The translations under genes were made by a program, and so were the position numbers. From Poecilobothrus nobilitatus (Eukaryota > Arthropoda > Insecta > Diptera > Dolichopodidae), in the NCBI GenBank assembly GCA_947095535.1, contig OX352773.1:270002515-270066514 (forward strand): a DNA stretch of 64,000 bases. Direction: 5' to 3'. The notes beneath the pieces are model-generated. The model saw only the letters and a list, made by a program, of their open reading frames with translations, made no database searches and was not told the origin of the DNA. Within the stretch, counting starts at the first letter, position 1, and each line of letters starts with the position of its first letter. Below are positions 60,606 to 64,000 of the stretch, in pieces.

Positions 60606-62221
60606 GACATTAAATAAAATCTTGAAAATTATTTTATTTCAAGACTAAATTCAAAATTTTTGTTTTCAAGAAATTATTTTTCAAGATTTTTTCTCAGGAT
60701 TTTTATTTTTCAAAATTTTTTTTTCAATTTTAAAATTTTTTTTTTGTGTCCAATACCAAATTATCTTATAAAATTTTAATATTATTTCTTATTAAAATTT
60801 TCTGTGGAAAAAAAAGGAATAAGGAAAACTTATTGTTTTTAATTCGAAAAAGTTTTCATGCCATGATTTTTTTCTATTTAAACAAAATATAACTGAAAAA
60901 AGATATTTATTATATTGGATATATTATCCATATACATATTTTATGTAGATTCATCTTATCTTAAAATTAATAAAGAGCGAACAAATTTTAAAAAATTTTT
61001 GATTTAGAAAAATTTTATATTCAAATTTTATTCTATTAAAGAATTTAAAATCTTATCACACAAATTAACACACATTCTATATTTTTCGCTTACTTAAATT
61101 CTTTATCACTTTATTGCCTTTCACTTTTAATAACAAAAATAACAGTATCAAATGAACACCTCAGAATGCTTCTGTAAAGTAAAAATTATTTTGTTTTGCC
61201 AACAATACATTTTGTTACACGTACCATAATATACCAGTACAAAACTTTAATTTTTTATCACATCCTTGGAATTTTCAATCAAAAAAGGGGAGTACATTTT
61301 TTATAGGAATAAATAGTTTGGAAATTGTTCTTTTTGAAATTAAAATAATAACAGATATTCTTAAACTGTTTTCAATTGTATTCAGATAATTTGATTTTCA
61401 CTTAAAATCATCAACAATAAACACCAATTATTAATTTCTCCTTACTTCTCTTGCTAACAAATGGCCATACTTTAAGCTGTCCCCAATTTACTCTACTCAA
61501 TGAAGTTATCTTTGAATTTTTTGATACCAGAAAAGAAAAGTACCTACTTACCTTTGCCTTGTAGCAAAGTTTAACAGTCATAGAGGAGTTAACATAATAT
61601 AATTGTTTTAACACATGTCCGGTTGATTCTCAATGCCTCAATCTTGTTTCTACATATATAGTATGCTATCTATATAACTCATACATTCTACAAATTCAAT
61701 GTGTTGGCCATTTGGTTTGTTTTATTATCCCTACTTCCGTTGCTAATTCTAAATTCGATACTACGTTAAGCATAATCCTTGCTAATTCGTTGTACGATAC
61801 TACGTTAAGCATAATCCTGCACAATCCAGGTAATAAATGGTTTGCCATGTCATTTAAAGCTAACTTGTTTTATTATTTTATATAAGAAATTGTGAACAAA
61901 TTATTAAATAATATAAGAAAAATAATTAAAGAGGTGAAAGTTAATTACTAAATAAATATAATAAAAATACATTTTAAAATGATGGAGCCAATCACAAGAT
62001 AGAAAACTTTCAATATTGTACCAACATTTGGAACATAAAAAAAAGGAGTAAAAGAATTCTATAATTAATATTCTTTTAATATTTTAGAGACAAGCTCATC
62101 TTCGATCTTTATCACTTTAAAATGAAAATTACATGAAATAAAAAAAAAAAACTTTGATGCCAGCCTTATTGCAGCAAGATTTAAAAGAATACTTATTCAA
62201 GAAATTATCAATATTAATTAT
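60606..62221. other. AT-rich intergenic DNA with a 39-bp tandem duplication
   Basis: At 61740-61818 a unit TGCTAATTC ... GATACTACGTTAAGC, ATAATCCT is present twice, 39 bases apart. Runs of TTTTCAAGATTTTT variants lie near 60610-60740. The minus-strand frame at 61411-61614 has no domain. Confidence 0.4.
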
Positions 62222-62310
62222 CTGACTCATGGCGCAGTGGTTAAGTTGCCAACCATTCAATAGAAAGGTCTTTATCAAACTCCGGTCAGGTCATAAATAA
62301 AAAAAAATTT
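62222..62310 (+). mobile_element. tRNA-like unit with A-rich tail (SINE or retro-tRNA pseudogene)
   Basis: A box TGGCGCAGTGG at 62230-62240 fits exactly; the B-box position has TATCAAACTCCGG, a weak match. TGACTC at the start and GGTCA near the end could be the remains of an acceptor stem. An AAATAAAAAAAA tail follows. Confidence 0.4.
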
Positions 62311-62345
62311 GTAGTACTTTTATATCGTAATAATGTATACCGTAT

Positions 62346-62408
62346 AATTAATAGTAGTAATAATAGTAATAATAATAATGATAATAGTAATAATAATAAT
62401 AATAATAG
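62346..62408. repeat. (TAA)n microsatellite, interrupted
   Basis: TAATAATAG and TAATAATAATGATAATAG type trinucleotide repeats over about 60 bases. Confidence 0.85.
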
Positions 62409-62409
62409 C

Positions 62410-62720
62410 TGCTACAGTGACAGTAGGGGTTGCCTTCAATAATTACCTCATGTAGTAAGGTGTTATATACTACTACATGTCGTAACTGTTGTAACGGCTA
62501 TAGTCACTGTTAGCAAATAGTAATAATAATAGTCGGATTCATTGTTTCCTTACGGTCTCACTCCCAATTCAATATTTCCGTATCGATTCCCTATCCTTTC
62601 CTATCCCTACTCCCTAGCCAATATACTGCGTATACTAAGGTGGATTCAGTCAGTAAGAATCTGACACTACCAAGGGGGAAATTCTTGGTGTCTAAGATTC
62701 CCACCTCCCTTAGGCAAAAA
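62410..62720 (+). mobile_element. 3' end of a poly(A)-tailed retroelement (family R2), longer copy
   Basis: The last 125 bases match the reverse complement of 3560-3735: ACTCCCTAGCCAATATACTG, AGTAAGAATCTGACAC, AATTCTTGGTGTCTAAGATT and CCACCTCCCTTAGGC with an A run. An inverse pair CATGTAGTA/TACTACATG lies near 62450-62480. No reverse-transcriptase codons are present. Confidence 0.6.
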
Positions 62721-63340
62721 AAAAATAATTCATATATGTATTTATAAGATGATTGATATATTTAAGCAAACAATTTCACCTATTTTCTTTTATTTTAACC
62801 GCTTTTTAAACTAATTACCAAAAATACCATAAAAAGAATTGTCATTATCTAAATCTAAAACATTATTTTATTTTACTACAATTAAATCTTAAAATAAATC
62901 AAATCAAATAAACTGACAATAATTCTAATATTTGTCACTTATTTAAAGAAGAATGTGAAAATCGTTTTATTTTTTTTTTTTTTTTATCTAAATTCTTATC
63001 ATAAATAATTAAATTAAAAACATAAACCTTTTTTCATCTAAACTAATGTGTAGGAATACATATAAATTTTTAATGAAATCCTCTCATCAAATCAAATTTA
63101 AAAAAAAAAGAAAAACCTAATTATAAAGAACCATGATTTCATCAGAAGAGATAATACGTTAATTGTACCAAGGCACCGTCATAATACTGTTATGATGGCA
63201 AAATTACTGTTATCTAAAAAGCAGACCCAATAAAAAAGTAAGGATTTACATTTGTATTCGATTCATTATTTTATTCTTTTTTTAAGAATATTCTTTTTAC
63301 ATTCACATACCAACATAGAATTTTGTTTTTCTAAGTTTTT
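62721..63340. other. AT-rich intergenic DNA
   Basis: Nothing recognised; the open frame starting at 63252 runs into the T element at 63341. Confidence 0.35.
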
Positions 63341-63655
63341 AGCACATTTCCAAAAAAATTTTGAAAAAAATGTGCTTATTAGTTTCACTCTGTCCCTCCG
63401 TCCGTCCGTCCGTCTGTTTACAAAACTTCTACACCGTTAAAGATAGAGAAAAAAAATTTTAACCATGGGTAGGTCTCATAAAAAAAATAATTTTGTGGAA
63501 CAACTTTTTCATGTAGCCCCATCCATTACAGAGCTACGTTTTTTCTTATTACATGAAATTTTCAAATTTTTGTGCAAATCACAATTCTAAACAGTTTGTA
63601 TTGAGTTTTGGAAATGTGCGCTTTTAAAAACCGTTGGTTTACATTCTACCTTGTT
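63341..63655 (+). mobile_element. T family Helentron-like element, internally deleted
   Basis: 5' hairpin AGCACATTTCC ... AAATGTGCTTATTAG, TTTCACTCTGTCCCTCCGTC and GTTTACAAAACTTCTACACC; after about 190 bases it jumps to the 3' block TTTTTTCTTATTACATGAAA and ends GGAAATGTGCGCTTTTAAAA, ACCGTTGGTTTACATTCTACC. Both end hairpins are intact. Confidence 0.82.
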
Positions 63656-64000
63656 TCTTTTTAAAAAAGGATTTCTAAAGGATAAAAATTCAATGTAAAG
63701 TAAAAATAAAAATTCTAAACCAAACTTATCATTAAATTTTAAAATGTATACGGCATTCGTTGGATCAGAGATTAATTCAAATTAAGATCTTCATGGATTT
63801 AGTTTAGATCAAGCAACACCTTTCATAATATCTTTGTACGAATAGCAAAATTGTTGAATATTACTTTTATTTAGTTTATATTAAAATTATTCAAAATTAG
63901 TATGCTATGCAACAAATAAAAAAAACCATTCTACAACTTTTAAACGAACATGGAAGTTTTAAAAACATTTGTACACCGACATTAGAACAAACATAATCAA
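63656..64000. other. AT-rich sequence to the window edge
   Basis: Nothing recognised. Confidence 0.35.

Noticed and set aside
1..64000. CRISPR arrays, bacterial operons, phage or integrated virus genes
   Set aside because: Introns, poly(A) signals, SINEs and LINEs mark eukaryotic DNA; no regularly spaced short repeats with unique spacers and no viral structural or polymerase frame were seen.

Overview
The window looks like an AT-rich insect nuclear genome, most likely a fly (Diptera). It has long gene-free stretches, short introns with GTAAGT donors and AATAAA signals, tRNA-derived SINEs with intact A and B boxes, decayed non-LTR retrotransposons, and many rolling-circle-type repeats. Those repeats carry (GTCC)n tracts, terminal hairpins and a CTCGTTTT tail, and closely resemble Drosophila DINE-1/INE-1. 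Diptera is an inference from repeat style; no host gene in the window settles it.

Only two host protein genes can be supported, and both had to be assembled from exons. Gene A (1189-2754, minus) has four exons and encodes about 333 residues: signal peptide, laminin-G/thrombospondin-N-terminal-like (TSPN-like) domain, acidic stalk, one C-terminal membrane segment and a KKYY tail. Gene B (33766-34566, plus) has two exons and encodes about 236 residues: signal peptide and the same domain, with no membrane anchor. They share a FECxF strand, a tryptophan before the central strand, a predicted disulfide pair and the position and phase of the last intron, so they are diverged paralogues. They are probably extracellular or secretory-pathway carbohydrate/matrix-binding type proteins, but the function is unknown.

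Most of what is recognisable in the rest is mobile DNA. The DINE/Helentron-like families are D1 (275-1000, 40836-41836, 42655-43138, 46711-47658, fragments at 16190 and 59034), D2 (8258-9674 and 55990-57542, fragments at 27705 and 48870), D3 (6530-7565, with a six-copy 142-bp tandem array) and T (7562-8230, 11215-11700, 14085-14285, 17198-17553, 52938-53820, 58330-58640, 63341-63655). SINE family A is at 31739, 50419, 59877, 9685 and 54500; SINE family B is at 41945 and 42305; another tRNA-like unit is at 62222. Non-LTR retrotransposon pieces lie at 22184, 22834, 37345, 44130, 46301, 59396, and a separate 3'-end family at 3560 and 62410. MITE-like inverted-repeat elements lie at 26258, 28533, 52005 and 54708. 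Free-standing long hairpins lie at 24866, 36381 and 54392.

Region by region: 0-3 kb D1 copy and gene A; 3-3.5 kb a cluster of TGACATAA-type motifs upstream of gene A; 6.5-9.8 kb a dense TE pile (D3, T, D2, SINE); 10-22 kb mostly featureless with T and D1 relics; 22-23.4 kb a tail-to-tail LINE pair; 24-37 kb hairpins, MITEs, one SINE and gene B; 37-48 kb LINE remnants and D1 copies; 48-64 kb SINEs, T and D2 copies, MITEs and LINE relics. Boundaries of repeats are by-eye estimates.
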